Both the position numbers and the translations under genes were made by a program. Source: Schleiferilactobacillus perolens DSM 12744 (GTDB lineage: Bacteria; Bacillota; Bacilli; Lactobacillales; Lactobacillaceae). Taken from it: a stretch of DNA of 39,077 bases. Below the pieces are notes generated by a model. That model searched no databases. It was not told the DNA's origin and was given only the letters and a program-made list of their open reading frames with translations. Where the stretch lies: contig NZ_AZEC01000009.1 in assembly GCF_001435585.1 (NCBI RefSeq), forward strand, positions 1 to 39,077, read 5' to 3'. Shown here in pieces: positions 8,299 through 16,857 of this stretch (within the stretch, counting starts at the first letter, position 1; every line of letters starts with the position of its first letter).

Positions 8299-9087
8299 TT
8301 GGTTAAAATTGGATTTATCGGCAGCGGCCACATGGTGACCGCAGAAATTATCGGGACATTGCATGCAGGCGTACCTGCGGACGATTTATTTGTCACTAGC
8401 CATACTCCCGCTCACTACCAGGCTGTCGCAAAACAATATGGCATTCACGGCGTGGCTAGTAATGCGGAAGTATTGCAGCAGGCGGACATCGTCGTTTTGG
8501 CGACGCCACCGGCGACGGCAGAACCGATTTTGAATAGTCTCGCAAATCAGTGGCGAGCAGGGCAGATCTTGGTCTCCGTCATTGGCAATGTCTCTGTGGC
8601 TGATTTGGTGCGTTTCAGCAAGACGCCGACACTACCCGTCGTGCGCTTGCTGCCAAACGTTAATGTCGCCACAGGCAGCGGCATGACGGCCTATGCGGTG
8701 AGTGATCAAGTTCATGATGCTGAGTTGGCCCAAGTCATGGACTGGCAAAAATCATTGGGTGAAATGATGGCCTTGCCAGAAGATCTGTTCAGCGCTTTCG
8801 TGGGTTTGGCTGGTTCTTCGCCGGCTTTTATCTTCGTGGCCATCGATATGTTGGCACGAATGGGTGTGAAGTACGGTATCCCGATGAAAGATGCCCGCAA
8901 AATTGCCGCTCAGGTCTTCAAGGGCAGTGCTGACCAGGTTTTGGCCACTGGTACGAATCCTTGGGACCTGGCAGACGCGGTATCTTCACCCGGCGGCAGC
9001 ACTGTTCGGGGCATGGTCGCGTTAGAAAGTTCTGGCTTCTTCGCCGGCTTGGCAGATGCTGTCAAGGCTACTGTGGAAAAGGATTAG
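8299..9087 (+). CDS. proC: Pyrroline-5-carboxylate reductase
   Basis: A 262-residue enzyme that reduces 1-pyrroline-5-carboxylate to proline with NAD(P)H, the last step of proline synthesis. The N-terminal Rossmann motif is IGFIGSGHM. The C-terminal helical dimer domain has the family signature SSPGGSTVRGMVALESSGF close to the end, where the usual form is SPGGTT..G...LE..G. The length is normal. The start is TTG at 8299, supported by GAAAGCAGG 8 bases upstream. The 186-base gap before it holds structured repeat copy 1. It stands alone rather than with proA/proB. Confidence 0.9.
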   Translation: MVKIGFIGSGHMVTAEIIGTLHAGVPADDLFVTSHTPAHYQAVAKQYGIHGVASNAEVLQQADIVVLATPPATAEPILNSLANQWRAGQILVSVIGNVSVADLVRFSKTPTLPVVRLLPNVNVATGSGMTAYAVSDQVHDAELAQVMDWQKSLGEMMALPEDLFSAFVGLAGSSPAFIFVAIDMLARMGVKYGIPMKDARKIAAQVFKGSADQVLATGTNPWDLADAVSSPGGSTVRGMVALESSGFFAGLADAVKATVEKD

Positions 9088-9094
9088 CTTTTTC

Positions 9095-9107
9095 GGTCTA
9101 TACCAGT
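9095..9107 (+). promoter_or_regulatory. dre-like NagR/DasR operator upstream of nagA
   Basis: GGTCTATACCAGT matches the dre element family (TGGTCTAGACCA / ATTGGTATAGACAA type) bound by GntR/UTRA regulators of amino-sugar genes. It lies directly before a TATGAT -10-like hexamer (9108-9113), where binding would block transcription. The GntR gene at 10328 is the obvious candidate regulator. Confidence 0.6.
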
Positions 9108-9121
9108 TATGATAAGAAAGA

Positions 9122-9140
9122 ATTAGCAACTTGTGCTAAT
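9122..9140. promoter_or_regulatory. Perfect 7-5-7 inverted repeat in the nagA promoter region
   Basis: ATTAGCA-ACTTG-TGCTAAT is a perfect inverted repeat 26 bases before the nagA ATG. It overlaps a TAATAT hexamer at 9137-9142 that could be an alternative -10. It may be an operator or a short hairpin in the leader. Confidence 0.45.
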
Positions 9141-9166
9141 ATACATTCGATGAAGGGGAATTCTTG

Positions 9167-10312
9167 ATGTCTGTAAAAGTTTTGAAACACGCTGCAATCT
9201 ATACCGGAGAGGAATTTATCGCAGACGGTTACGTCCGTTTTGATGAACACGTTCTGGCGGTTGGGCCTGTCAACGAATACCATGCTCAGGCTGGTGATGA
9301 AGTGATCGACGCCGGGGGCCAAATTCTGGTGCCGGGCTTCATCGATGTCCATAGTCACGGCGGCTACGGTTTTGATGCGATGGATGGTGATCCAGACCAA
9401 ATCAGTACCATGGCGACAAAAATGATGCGTAACGAAGGTGTGACCACACTTTTTGCCACGACAATGACTCAATCCACTGAGAATATTGATCACGCCATGC
9501 GTGGTGTCGCCCAAGCGGCGGAGCACAATCCGATTATTCAAGGTGTGCATCTGGAAGGTCCATTCATTTCCGCAATCTTTAAGGGGGCCCAACCAGAAGA
9601 ATACATCAAGAACCCCAACGTCGAATTATTGGCCCAGTGGAATAAGCTTTCTGGCAACCGGGTGAAGTTAATCACCTATGCGCCGGAAGATCCTGGTTCT
9701 CAAGACTTTGAGGACTATTGCTTAAGTCATGGTATCGTGCCGTCCGTTGGTCACAGTAATGCGACCCGGGAACAGATGCTGCACAGCAAGGCGACCCACG
9801 TCACTCATTTATACAATGCGCAACGGGAATTCAAGCACCGCGAACCCGGTGTGACGGGTCATGCCATGTTGGAAGACAACATGTATGCCGAATTGATCTG
9901 TGACGGGTTCCATATCGTGCCGGATATGATCCGGTTAGCAGTGGAGCAAAAGGGCTTTAACCGCATTGAACTGGTGACCGACTCCATGCGGGCCAAGGGC
10001 ATGCCCGAGGGTGAAAGCGAACTGGGCGGTCAAAAAGTTTTCGTCAAAGATAAACAAGCACGTTTAAGTGACGGTACGTTGGCCGGATCTGTTCTGCAGT
10101 TCAAGGACGCCTTTGTCAATGTCATGAAGTTCACCGGTGCTTCCATAGCGGATGCTGTGCAAATGGCCAGTGTCAATCAGGCGGTGGAATTCGGTTTGGA
10201 CAGTAAAGGGACGATTGCACCAGGTAAAGATGCCGATATGAATCTGTTTGATCGGACTTTACAATTACAAAAGACTTTTAGCTTCGGCAAGGAATACACA
10301 CCCGAAGTATAG
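9167..10312 (+). CDS. nagA: N-acetylglucosamine-6-phosphate deacetylase
   Basis: A 381-residue amidohydrolase that removes acetate from N-acetylglucosamine-6-phosphate to give glucosamine-6-phosphate, feeding glycolysis or cell-wall precursor synthesis. Visible motifs are the metal-binding DVHSHGGYGFD, the HLEGPFIS block, VGHSNAT, THLYNAQREFKHREPG and the catalytic aspartate in VTDSMRAKG. The length is normal for the family. ATG 9167 is preceded by GAAGGGGA at normal spacing; TTG 9164 immediately before it is less likely. It is followed 15 bases later by a GntR regulator, the classical nagA-nagR pairing, and is preceded by a dre-like site. Confidence 0.93.
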   Translation: MSVKVLKHAAIYTGEEFIADGYVRFDEHVLAVGPVNEYHAQAGDEVIDAGGQILVPGFIDVHSHGGYGFDAMDGDPDQISTMATKMMRNEGVTTLFATTMTQSTENIDHAMRGVAQAAEHNPIIQGVHLEGPFISAIFKGAQPEEYIKNPNVELLAQWNKLSGNRVKLITYAPEDPGSQDFEDYCLSHGIVPSVGHSNATREQMLHSKATHVTHLYNAQREFKHREPGVTGHAMLEDNMYAELICDGFHIVPDMIRLAVEQKGFNRIELVTDSMRAKGMPEGESELGGQKVFVKDKQARLSDGTLAGSVLQFKDAFVNVMKFTGASIADAVQMASVNQAVEFGLDSKGTIAPGKDADMNLFDRTLQLQKTFSFGKEYTPEV

Positions 10313-10327
10313 TGGGGAGAAATCAAC

Positions 10328-11032
10328 ATGGAATCACCAGTGTACATTCAGATTCACAATCAGTTAAAGCGCGATATTGAAAGCGGCAAATGGCATGTGG
10401 GCGATCGGATTCCCGCTGAACGGGATTTGGCTTTGCAGTTTAGCGTCTCCCGGATGACATTGCGCCAGGCTATCCAAACTTTGGTGGACGAGGGAATTTT
10501 AGAACGGCGGGTTGGTTCAGGCACGTATGTGGCGAATCAAAAGGTTCAAGAAGTCGTTTCCGGTGTCACCAGTTTTACCGATATTATGCGGCGCCAGGGC
10601 AAAAAACCGTCCAGCAAGACAATTTCTTACCACTTCGCGACACCGTCCCTGAGTGAAATTGAGAAGCTGCACTTGTCCGGCGATAGTCCAGAAGTGTTGC
10701 GGATGGAACGGATCCGGTTTGCGGACGGCACTCCCATCAGCTTTGAAGTGGCTTCGATTCCCGCAGACATTGTGCAGGGATTAACCAAATCAGAAGTAAC
10801 CGATTCTTTCTATCACGCGTTGGAAACCAAGGGCGGCTATAATATTGGCGGCGCCCAACAGACCGTGTCTGCAGATACGGCATCAGAACGCATTGCCGAA
10901 TACTTGGATATCAAGCGTGGCGAGGCCATTTTGAAGCTGCGCCAAATCACTTTCCTCCAAGATGGCCAACCATTCGAATATGTGCGGACCCAATATGCCG
11001 GGGAACGGTTCGAATTCTATTTAGAACGTTAA
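10328..11032 (+). CDS. nagR: GntR-family (HutC/UTRA) transcriptional regulator, NagR-like
   Basis: A 234-residue regulator. The N-terminal winged helix-turn-helix (about residues 1-70) has PVYIQIHNQLKRDIESGKW and PAERDLALQFSVSRMTLRQA, typical of GntR proteins. Residues of about 90-230 are a UTRA effector domain, the arrangement of NagR/YvoA/DasR repressors that sense GlcNAc-6-P or GlcN-6-P. It is directly downstream of nagA, with the dre-like site at 9095-9107 upstream of both. Control of amino-sugar use is therefore likely, and the protein probably represses its own operon. The effector is inferred from family and context. Confidence 0.85.
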   Translation: MESPVYIQIHNQLKRDIESGKWHVGDRIPAERDLALQFSVSRMTLRQAIQTLVDEGILERRVGSGTYVANQKVQEVVSGVTSFTDIMRRQGKKPSSKTISYHFATPSLSEIEKLHLSGDSPEVLRMERIRFADGTPISFEVASIPADIVQGLTKSEVTDSFYHALETKGGYNIGGAQQTVSADTASERIAEYLDIKRGEAILKLRQITFLQDGQPFEYVRTQYAGERFEFYLER

Positions 11033-11058
11033 TTTTCTCTCTTTCACTGGTCAATCAT

Positions 11059-11087
11059 TTGACAATCCGCCGCGCTCTTTGTTAACG
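11059..11087 (+). promoter_or_regulatory. Possible promoter of the 67-residue membrane protein gene
   Basis: A perfect TTGACA (11059-11064) is followed after 17 bases by TTAACG (11082-11087), a weak -10. It lies 52 bases before the ATG at 11140. Confidence 0.4.
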
Positions 11088-11139
11088 TGAAGTTAGTTAC
11101 AAAGTATGGTTACTGTCGAATCCTTTGGAGGAGATTTGT

Positions 11140-11343
11140 ATGAACAGAAAGAAAGACCCTGACCCGCCGCCGGCCACCGCTCAAACTTGGCTGACTACCT
11201 GTGTCATTGGCGGTGTATTGATCGGGTTGTTGTTAGGCTTGGCCTTACATGACTGGGCCATGGGCATGCTAATCGGCGCTACAGTTGGCAGCGGCGGCGG
11301 ACTAGCACTAGCAGATGCTGCCAAACAGCGAAAGCAAATATAA
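11140..11343 (+). CDS. Small hydrophobic protein, function unknown
   Basis: A 67-residue protein with a proline-rich cytosolic N terminus (DPDPPPATAQ), two predicted membrane segments at about 17-35 and 38-58, and a short basic tail (KQRKQI). Glycine-rich spacing (GGVLIGLLLG, GATVGSGGG) resembles glycine-zipper hairpins. ATG 11140 is well supported by TTGGAGGAGATTT just upstream; the TTG at 11125 would consume that ribosome binding site. The gene has its own terminator. I do not recognise the family. Confidence 0.6.
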   Translation: MNRKKDPDPPPATAQTWLTTCVIGGVLIGLLLGLALHDWAMGMLIGATVGSGGGLALADAAKQRKQI

Positions 11344-11349
11344 CATTCC

Positions 11350-11378
11350 AAGCCCAGGCTAATTGCCTGGGCTTTTTC
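11350..11378 (+). terminator. Intrinsic terminator of the small membrane protein gene
   Basis: AGCCCAGGC (11351-11359) pairs with GCCTGGGCT (11365-11373) around an AATT-type loop and runs into TTTT. It starts 7 bases after the stop codon. Confidence 0.85.
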
Positions 11379-11405
11379 TGTCCCCACACACCGATGTGGT
11401 AAAAT
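11377..11405 (+). promoter_or_regulatory. Possible promoter of pncB-nadE
   Basis: TTCTGT (11377-11382) and TAAAAT (11400-11405) are separated by 17 bases, with a TGTGG extension before the -10. The resulting leader of about 200 bases would contain structured repeat copy 2. Confidence 0.45.
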
Positions 11406-11467
11406 ATATTCATTGTTTAAACCTGCAAAGTTTGATTTTGTGAGAAGTCAGAATGTAGGTGGATCTA

Positions 11468-11557
11468 GTGCCAATGCGGAGCAAGCGTAGGTGGCCTGGG
11501 GCTCAGCCGTCACAGCGTTCCAGCCCCAGGCCACCGAAGCTTGCGCAGCTTTGGCAC
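11468..11557 (+). repeat. Structured intergenic repeat, copy 2
   Basis: A 90-bp palindromic element from GTGCCAATGCGGAGCAAGC to GCTTGCGCAGCTTTGGCAC. The inner stem GGTGGCCTGGGGCT (11490-11503) pairs perfectly with AGCCCCAGGCCACC (11522-11535). Relative to copy 1, T-A in the outer stem becomes G-C and the CAGGG/CCCTG block becomes CTGGG/CCCAG. Both changes keep pairing. It sits between the small membrane protein gene and pncB. Confidence 0.85.
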
Positions 11558-11612
11558 GGCCAGTGACGACTGTTTACAAAATTGACTGAAAAGAAAAATG
11601 AGGAATAAAAAT

Positions 11613-13094
11613 TTGGACACGATGTTTCACTACCCGGACGACAGCCTAGCGCTGCACACGGATTTGTACGAAATCAACATGATGCTCACCTATTGGGAAA
11701 AGAAAATCGATGACCGCCATGCGATCTTCGAACTCTATTACCGCACCAATCCCTTCGGTAGCGGCTATGCGGTGTTTGCCGGCCTCGAACGGATCGTCAA
11801 CTATCTAAACAGCCTGCAGTTCACCGACAGTGACATTGCCTACCTGCAAAAAGTGGAAGATTACCCCGACGGCTTTCTCCAATACTTGAAGGAAATGCAG
11901 CTGTCGTTAACGATTCGGGCCCCTCGGGAAGGGGAGGTCGTTTTTGCCAACGAACCGTTAGTCCAGGTTGAAGGCCCACTGGCCCAATGCCAATTGGTGG
12001 AAACGGCATTGTTGAATATTGTCAATTATCAGACACTAGTCGCCACCAAGGCCTCCCGGATCAAGCTGGCTGTGGGTGATGACCCGTTACTGGAGTTCGG
12101 CGCCCGCCGTGCTCAGGAATTGGACGCTGCCCTTTGGGGCACCCGAGCGGCCTATATTGCCGGCTTTGATGCCACTAGTAATGTGCGTGCTGGCAAGCTA
12201 TTTGACATTCCCATTAGCGGCACCCATGCCCATTCCCTGGTGCAAACGTATCGGAACGATTATCAAGCCTTCAAGGCTTACGCCGAGACCCACCGCGACT
12301 GTGTTTTCCTGGTGGATACCTACGACACGATCCGTAGTGGCGTGCCCAGTGCCATTCGGGTTGCCAAAGAAATGGGCGACAAGATCAATTTCCAGGGCGT
12401 TCGGATTGATTCTGGCGACATGGCGTATTTGTCTAAACGGGTCCGGGAACAATTGGACGATGCCGGATTCCCCAATGCAAAGATTTATGCCAGCAACGAT
12501 TTGGATGAATATACCATCTTGAATTTAAAGATGCAGGATGCCAAAATCGACGTGTGGGGCGTAGGTACCAAGTTGATCACGGCATTTGACCAACCTGCTC
12601 TGGGAGCGGTTTACAAACTAGTTTCCATCCAGGATGCAGCTGGCATCATGCAGGATACCATCAAGCTATCCAACAATGCTGAAAAGGTCTCCACCCCGGG
12701 TAAAAAGCAGGTATGGCGGATTACCAATGATGATAAAGACGCCAAGTCAGAAGGGGACGTCATTACCCTTTTCCAGGAAGATCCGCGCCAATTGGATGAG
12801 CTGTACATGTTCCATCCGCAATATACGTATATCAACAAGACGGTGAAAAATTTCACGGCCCGCCCATTGCTCCATGAGATCTTCCATGCCGGTGAACAGT
12901 CCTATCAACTACCAGCGCTCAACGAAGTGCGCAATTACGCCAGCAAACAACTGACGGCGTTATGGCCGGAATATCGCCGCCATTTGAATCCGCAACAGTA
13001 TCCGGTTGATTTGTCCCAGCGCCTATGGGATCACAAAATGAACTACATTCATGCGGTGCGCAATGCCGTAGCGAAAATGGGTAAGGAGAACTAG
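11613..13094 (+). CDS. pncB: Nicotinate phosphoribosyltransferase
   Basis: A protein of about 493 residues that converts nicotinate, PRPP and ATP to nicotinate mononucleotide, the entry to NAD salvage. Visible family blocks are [15 protein letters not shown] near the N terminus, EFGARRAQ, the [10 protein letters not shown] block with the conserved histidine region, VRIDSGD and [10 protein letters not shown]. The length fits the long Firmicute form. The start is ambiguous: TTG 11613 has TGAGGA 8 bases upstream, ATG 11598 has a poor site, and ATG 11622 is too far from it. It is followed after 2 bases by nadE, so the two form a NAD salvage operon. Confidence 0.92.
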   Translation: MDTMFHYPDDSLALHTDLYEINMMLTYWEKKIDDRHAIFELYYRTNPFGSGYAVFAGLERIVNYLNSLQFTDSDIAYLQKVEDYPDGFLQYLKEMQLSLTIRAPREGEVVFANEPLVQVEGPLAQCQLVETALLNIVNYQTLVATKASRIKLAVGDDPLLEFGARRAQELDAALWGTRAAYIAGFDATSNVRAGKLFDIPISGTHAHSLVQTYRNDYQAFKAYAETHRDCVFLVDTYDTIRSGVPSAIRVAKEMGDKINFQGVRIDSGDMAYLSKRVREQLDDAGFPNAKIYASNDLDEYTILNLKMQDAKIDVWGVGTKLITAFDQPALGAVYKLVSIQDAAGIMQDTIKLSNNAEKVSTPGKKQVWRITNDDKDAKSEGDVITLFQEDPRQLDELYMFHPQYTYINKTVKNFTARPLLHEIFHAGEQSYQLPALNEVRNYASKQLTALWPEYRRHLNPQQYPVDLSQRLWDHKMNYIHAVRNAVAKMGKEN

Positions 13095-13096
13095 TT

Positions 13097-13918
13097 ATGC
13101 GACCATTACAAAAAGAGATCATTGCTTATGAACACACCCAACCGACGATTGACCCAGAGAAAGAAGTGCGCCGGTCTGTCGACTTTTTGAAAGCGTACAT
13201 GCAGCGCAATCCGGGGTTGACCACTTACGTATTGGGTATCTCTGGCGGTCAGGATTCGACACTGGCCGGTAAGCTCACCGAGATGGCGATGACAGAATTA
13301 CGGGAAGAAACTGGCAATACGGCGTACCATTTCATCGCTGTTCGCTTGCCTTATGGTGAACAAGCAGATGAGCAAGACGCCATGGATGCCATTGCGTTTA
13401 TGCAGGCGGATGAAACTTTCCGGGTGAACATTAAACCGGCCGTGGATGAATTAGTGGCTGCGGTGGAGAAGCATGGCTTGACCATTAGTGATTTCAACAA
13501 GGGCAATATCAAAGCCCGGGTGCGCATGACCGCCCAATATGCCATTGCGGGCAATCGGGCCGGCGTCGTTGTGGGAACAGACCATGCGGCGGAAAATATC
13601 ACCGGTTTTTATACCAAGTACGGTGATGGAGCGGCAGATGTGACCCCGTTGTTCCGGTTGGATAAACGCCAAGGTAAGGCACTGCTGGAATTCTTGAACG
13701 CGCCTAAACACCTGTACACCAAGGCACCAACCGCTGATCTGGAAGACAACAAGCCTGGTTTACCGGACGAAAAAGCATTAGGTGTGCGTTATGATGACAT
13801 TGACGACTATTTGGAAGGCCGCGATGTTTCCCCGCAGGCGGCGGAACGCATCGAAGGCTGGTGGCGCAAGACAGAACACAAGCGGCGTTTACCATATACG
13901 GTTTTTGATTTGGAATAG
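13097..13918 (+). CDS. nadE: NH3-dependent NAD+ synthetase
   Basis: A 273-residue enzyme that converts nicotinate adenine dinucleotide, ATP and ammonia to NAD+. The ATP-pyrophosphatase P-loop [12 protein letters not shown] lies at about residues 50-61, and the GTDHAAEN block and the C-terminal DDIDDYLEG region follow. The length is that of the ammonia-dependent type, without an N-terminal glutaminase domain. It starts 2 bases after the pncB stop, behind TAAGGAGAACTAGTT, and completes the salvage route begun by pncB apart from the adenylyl transfer step (nadD, not in the window). Confidence 0.95.
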   Translation: MRPLQKEIIAYEHTQPTIDPEKEVRRSVDFLKAYMQRNPGLTTYVLGISGGQDSTLAGKLTEMAMTELREETGNTAYHFIAVRLPYGEQADEQDAMDAIAFMQADETFRVNIKPAVDELVAAVEKHGLTISDFNKGNIKARVRMTAQYAIAGNRAGVVVGTDHAAENITGFYTKYGDGAADVTPLFRLDKRQGKALLEFLNAPKHLYTKAPTADLEDNKPGLPDEKALGVRYDDIDDYLEGRDVSPQAAERIEGWWRKTEHKRRLPYTVFDLE

Positions 13919-13947
13919 TTGTCACAATCCCCCACTTTCTGTATACT
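13919..13947 (+). promoter_or_regulatory. Promoter of the Mn2+ riboswitch transcript
   Basis: TTGTCA (13919-13924) and TATACT (13942-13947) are separated by exactly 17 bases. The -35 overlaps the nadE stop. The expected transcription start is about 13954, just ahead of the riboswitch. Confidence 0.7.
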
Positions 13948-13954
13948 TATAGTT

Positions 13955-14081
13955 AGCAATAAGGGAGTAACAAACGGCCGAGCCGCCGTGACATGATCGT
14001 CAGCAAGATATTAAATCCGGTCATGTCTGAAACTGTGAGACTTATGTGCGAGTAATCCCCGCGTGTAGGTCTCTTTTTTTC
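13955..14081 (+). promoter_or_regulatory. yybP-ykoY family Mn2+ riboswitch with expression platform
   Basis: The leader contains AAGGGAGTAAC followed by paired GC-rich arms (CGGCCGAGCCGCCG), CATGAtcgt...GGTCATG pairing, the conserved CTGAAACTGTGAGACTTATG block and AGTAATCCCC, which can pair with the opening GGGAG. This is the pattern of the yybP-ykoY RNA, which binds Mn2+. GAGAC (14037-14041) pairs with GTCTC (14069-14073) ahead of a seven-base T run, forming a terminator-like expression platform. In this class Mn2+ binding usually turns downstream expression on. It lies upstream of a P-type ATPase gene, as in the well-studied Lactococcus lactis yoaB case. A covariance-model search would settle the exact ends. 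Confidence 0.85.
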
Positions 14082-14127
14082 TTCACCCGGGTGTGTGTGT
14101 TCCTAAACAAGAGGAGGAAATTATTAA

Positions 14128-16812
14128 ATGGCAGAACCTGAAGCAAAGAAACAACAGCTTCAAGCAAAGTTTTATAACCAATCCATTGACGATGTGCGTA
14201 AAGCCTTAGATACATCGGTTGATGGTCTGACCCCCCAAGATGCTGATCAGCGCTTCCAGGAGTACGGTCCTAATGCTTTAGCTGAAGCTAAACGCAAGTC
14301 GATGTTGGCAAAATTCATCGACCAATTCAAAGACTTCATGATCATTGTCTTGCTGATTGCCGCATTAGTTTCCGGCTTTGTCGGGAAGGAATGGGCCGAC
14401 GCCATTATTATCTTGGCTGTGGTTCTGATCAACGCCGTGATGGGTGTGATTCAGGAATCCAAGGCAGAAGAAGCCATTGATGCCTTACGGGAGATGTCCA
14501 CCCCCGACGCCCATGTCCGGCGGGGCGGAGAAGTGCTGACGATCAAATCCGAAAACTTGGTCCCTGGGGATGTTGTGCTGCTGGAAGCGGGCGACATTGT
14601 CCCGGCGGATCTGCGCTTAACGGATGCTGCTTCCCTTAAAATCGAAGAATCAGCGTTAACCGGTGAATCCGTCCCTGTCGACAAAACCGTGGATACATTG
14701 AGCGGCGATGATGTCGGTATTGGGGACCGGACCAATATGGCCTACATGAACGCTAACGTCACTTATGGCCGCGGTGAAGGGGTCGTCGTCGGGACCGGGA
14801 TGAACACCGAAGTGGGCCGGATCGCGGGCATGATCAACAGTGCTGAAGAGACGTCCACCCCATTACAGGTCAACCTGAACCAACTGGGTAAAATTCTCAG
14901 TATCTTAATTATTGTCATTGCGGCTATCATGTTCCTGGTGGGTATCTTCCTGCGGGGCCAAGGGCTGCTGGAAATGCTTTTGATATCCATCTCCTTAGCC
15001 GTCGCTGCTATTCCAGAAGGGCTGCCGGCCATCGTCACGATTATTTTGGCGCTGGGTACGCAAAAGATGGCCAAGCGGAATGCGCTGGTCCGTAAATTAC
15101 CTGCTGTGGAAACTTTGGGCAGCACAGACATCATTGCGTCTGATAAAACGGGGACGTTGACGCAGAACAAAATGACCGTGGAACAAATGTACTATTGGGG
15201 TAAATTGCATCCGGCTAGTGATCCAATTGATGACAGCATCAGTGCGTTGGTGGATATGAATCTGGCCAACGATACCAAGATGCAGGGTGACGGCAAGCTG
15301 CTGGGCGATCCCACCGAAACGGCCTTAGTGCAATATGGTTTGGACAAAGGCTATGACGTTCGGGTTGCACTGGAAAAGGCGCCCCGGGTTACCGAAGTGC
15401 CGTTTGATTCGGAACGGAAATTAATGTCCACGATTCATAAATTAGCCGATGGCCGCTACCTGGTCGCGGTGAAGGGCGCACCGGACCAATTACTGGAACG
15501 GGCGACGCAGATTGAAATGGGCCAAGATGACATTCAACCACTGGACGCCGAGAAGAAGCAGGCCGTGCTGGCTGAAAACATGGCCTTGGCCAAACAAGCC
15601 ATGCGGGTACTGGGAATGGCATACAAGTATATTGATGCCATTCCGGCCACAGTGGATTCGCAAACCGTGGAAAACGATCTGATCTTTTCTGGTTTAGTCG
15701 CTATGATCGACCCGGAACGGCCAGAAGCTGCTCAGGCTGTGGCGGAAGCCAAGAGTGCGGGTATTCGGCCAATCATGATCACTGGGGACCACCAAGTCAC
15801 TGCCGAGGCCATTGCCGGTCGGTTAGGCATTATTCAACCGGGTGACGATGCCGCCGTCTTAACGGGTGCCCAGTTGGACGACATGAGCGACAAGGACTTT
15901 GAAAAGAATGTCTCGAAATATTCCGTCTATGCCCGGGTTTCACCGGAGCATAAAGTACGGATCGTAAAAGCTTGGCAAAAACGTGGTAAAGTCGTCGCTA
16001 TGACTGGGGACGGGGTCAATGATGCCCCAGCCTTGAAATCGGCGGATATTGGGATCGGTATGGGCATCACTGGGACCGAAGTTTCCAAGGGTGCATCTGA
16101 TATGGTCTTGGCGGACGACAACTTTGCGACCATCGTGGTAGCCGTAGAAGAAGGCCGGAAAGTCTTTGCCAATATCCAAAAGGCCATTCAGTACCTGCTT
16201 TCTGCAAACCTCGGTGAAGTGTTGACCCTGTTCATGATGACCATGATGGGCTGGGACGTATTGAAGCCTGTGCAGCTGCTCTGGATCAACTTAGTCACTG
16301 ATACTTTCCCGGCGATTGCCTTGGGGGTTGAACCCACTGAACCGGGAATCATGAAGCGCAAACCGCGGGGGCGGAATTCTAATTTCTTCTCCGGCGGTGT
16401 TGCCAGTTCTGTGATTTATCAAGGGATTCTTGAAGGCGCCTTGACACTTGGTGTTTATCTCTTCGGGATTCTGCATCCTGTGCATACCACCACTGGTGAT
16501 ATCCACGCGGATGCGTTAACGATGGCCTATGCCACTTTAGCTTTAATTCAGTTGTTCCACGCGTTCAATGTGAAATCCATTCACCAGTCACTCTTCAAGG
16601 TGGGGGCGTTCCGGAATAAAGCCTTCAACTGGGCGATTCTGGTGTCCACGGTGTTGGTTGCGGTGACCATTGTGGTGCCCGGATTCAATGGCCTCTTCCA
16701 TGTCCGGGAACTGGACCTGTATCAGTGGCTGACTGTATTATCCGCTGGGGTGGCCATGCTGGTTATTGTGGAAATCGTTAAATTTGTTCAGCGCCGTATG
16801 GGTAAACAATAA
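14128..16812 (+). CDS. P-type ATPase, PMR1/SERCA-like, probable Mn2+ (or Ca2+) exporter
   Basis: An 894-residue P2A-type ATPase. Visible are SALTGES near 175, the M4 motif PEGLPAIVT (296-304), phosphorylated Asp339 in DKTGTLT, GDGVNDAPALK and the M6 segment LWINLVTDTFPAIALG. PEGLP and NLVTD are the usual P2A ion-site signatures, unlike the PEGLL/DLGTD of the ATPase at 169-3003. The gene sits behind a yybP-ykoY Mn2+ riboswitch, as do the lactococcal YoaB and pneumococcal Mn2+/Ca2+ pumps, so Mn2+ efflux is the best inference. ATG 14128 has GAGGAGGAAATT upstream. A 144-residue unknown protein follows after 45 bases without a terminator. Confidence 0.9.
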   Translation: MAEPEAKKQQLQAKFYNQSIDDVRKALDTSVDGLTPQDADQRFQEYGPNALAEAKRKSMLAKFIDQFKDFMIIVLLIAALVSGFVGKEWADAIIILAVVLINAVMGVIQESKAEEAIDALREMSTPDAHVRRGGEVLTIKSENLVPGDVVLLEAGDIVPADLRLTDAASLKIEESALTGESVPVDKTVDTLSGDDVGIGDRTNMAYMNANVTYGRGEGVVVGTGMNTEVGRIAGMINSAEETSTPLQVNLNQLGKILSILIIVIAAIMFLVGIFLRGQGLLEMLLISISLAVAAIPEGLPAIVTIILALGTQKMAKRNALVRKLPAVETLGSTDIIASDKTGTLTQNKMTVEQMYYWGKLHPASDPIDDSISALVDMNLANDTKMQGDGKLLGDPTETALVQYGLDKGYDVRVALEKAPRVTEVPFDSERKLMSTIHKLADGRYLVAVKGAPDQLLERATQIEMGQDDIQPLDAEKKQAVLAENMALAKQAMRVLGMAYKYIDAIPATVDSQTVENDLIFSGLVAMIDPERPEAAQAVAEAKSAGIRPIMITGDHQVTAEAIAGRLGIIQPGDDAAVLTGAQLDDMSDKDFEKNVSKYSVYARVSPEHKVRIVKAWQKRGKVVAMTGDGVNDAPALKSADIGIGMGITGTEVSKGASDMVLADDNFATIVVAVEEGRKVFANIQKAIQYLLSANLGEVLTLFMMTMMGWDVLKPVQLLWINLVTDTFPAIALGVEPTEPGIMKRKPRGRNSNFFSGGVASSVIYQGILEGALTLGVYLFGILHPVHTTTGDIHADALTMAYATLALIQLFHAFNVKSIHQSLFKVGAFRNKAFNWAILVSTVLVAVTIVVPGFNGLFHVRELDLYQWLTVLSAGVAMLVIVEIVKFVQRRMGKQ

Positions 16813-16857
16813 TTGCCCACAGTAATGAACAAGGAAATTAATTAGGAGGTCAAGGTC

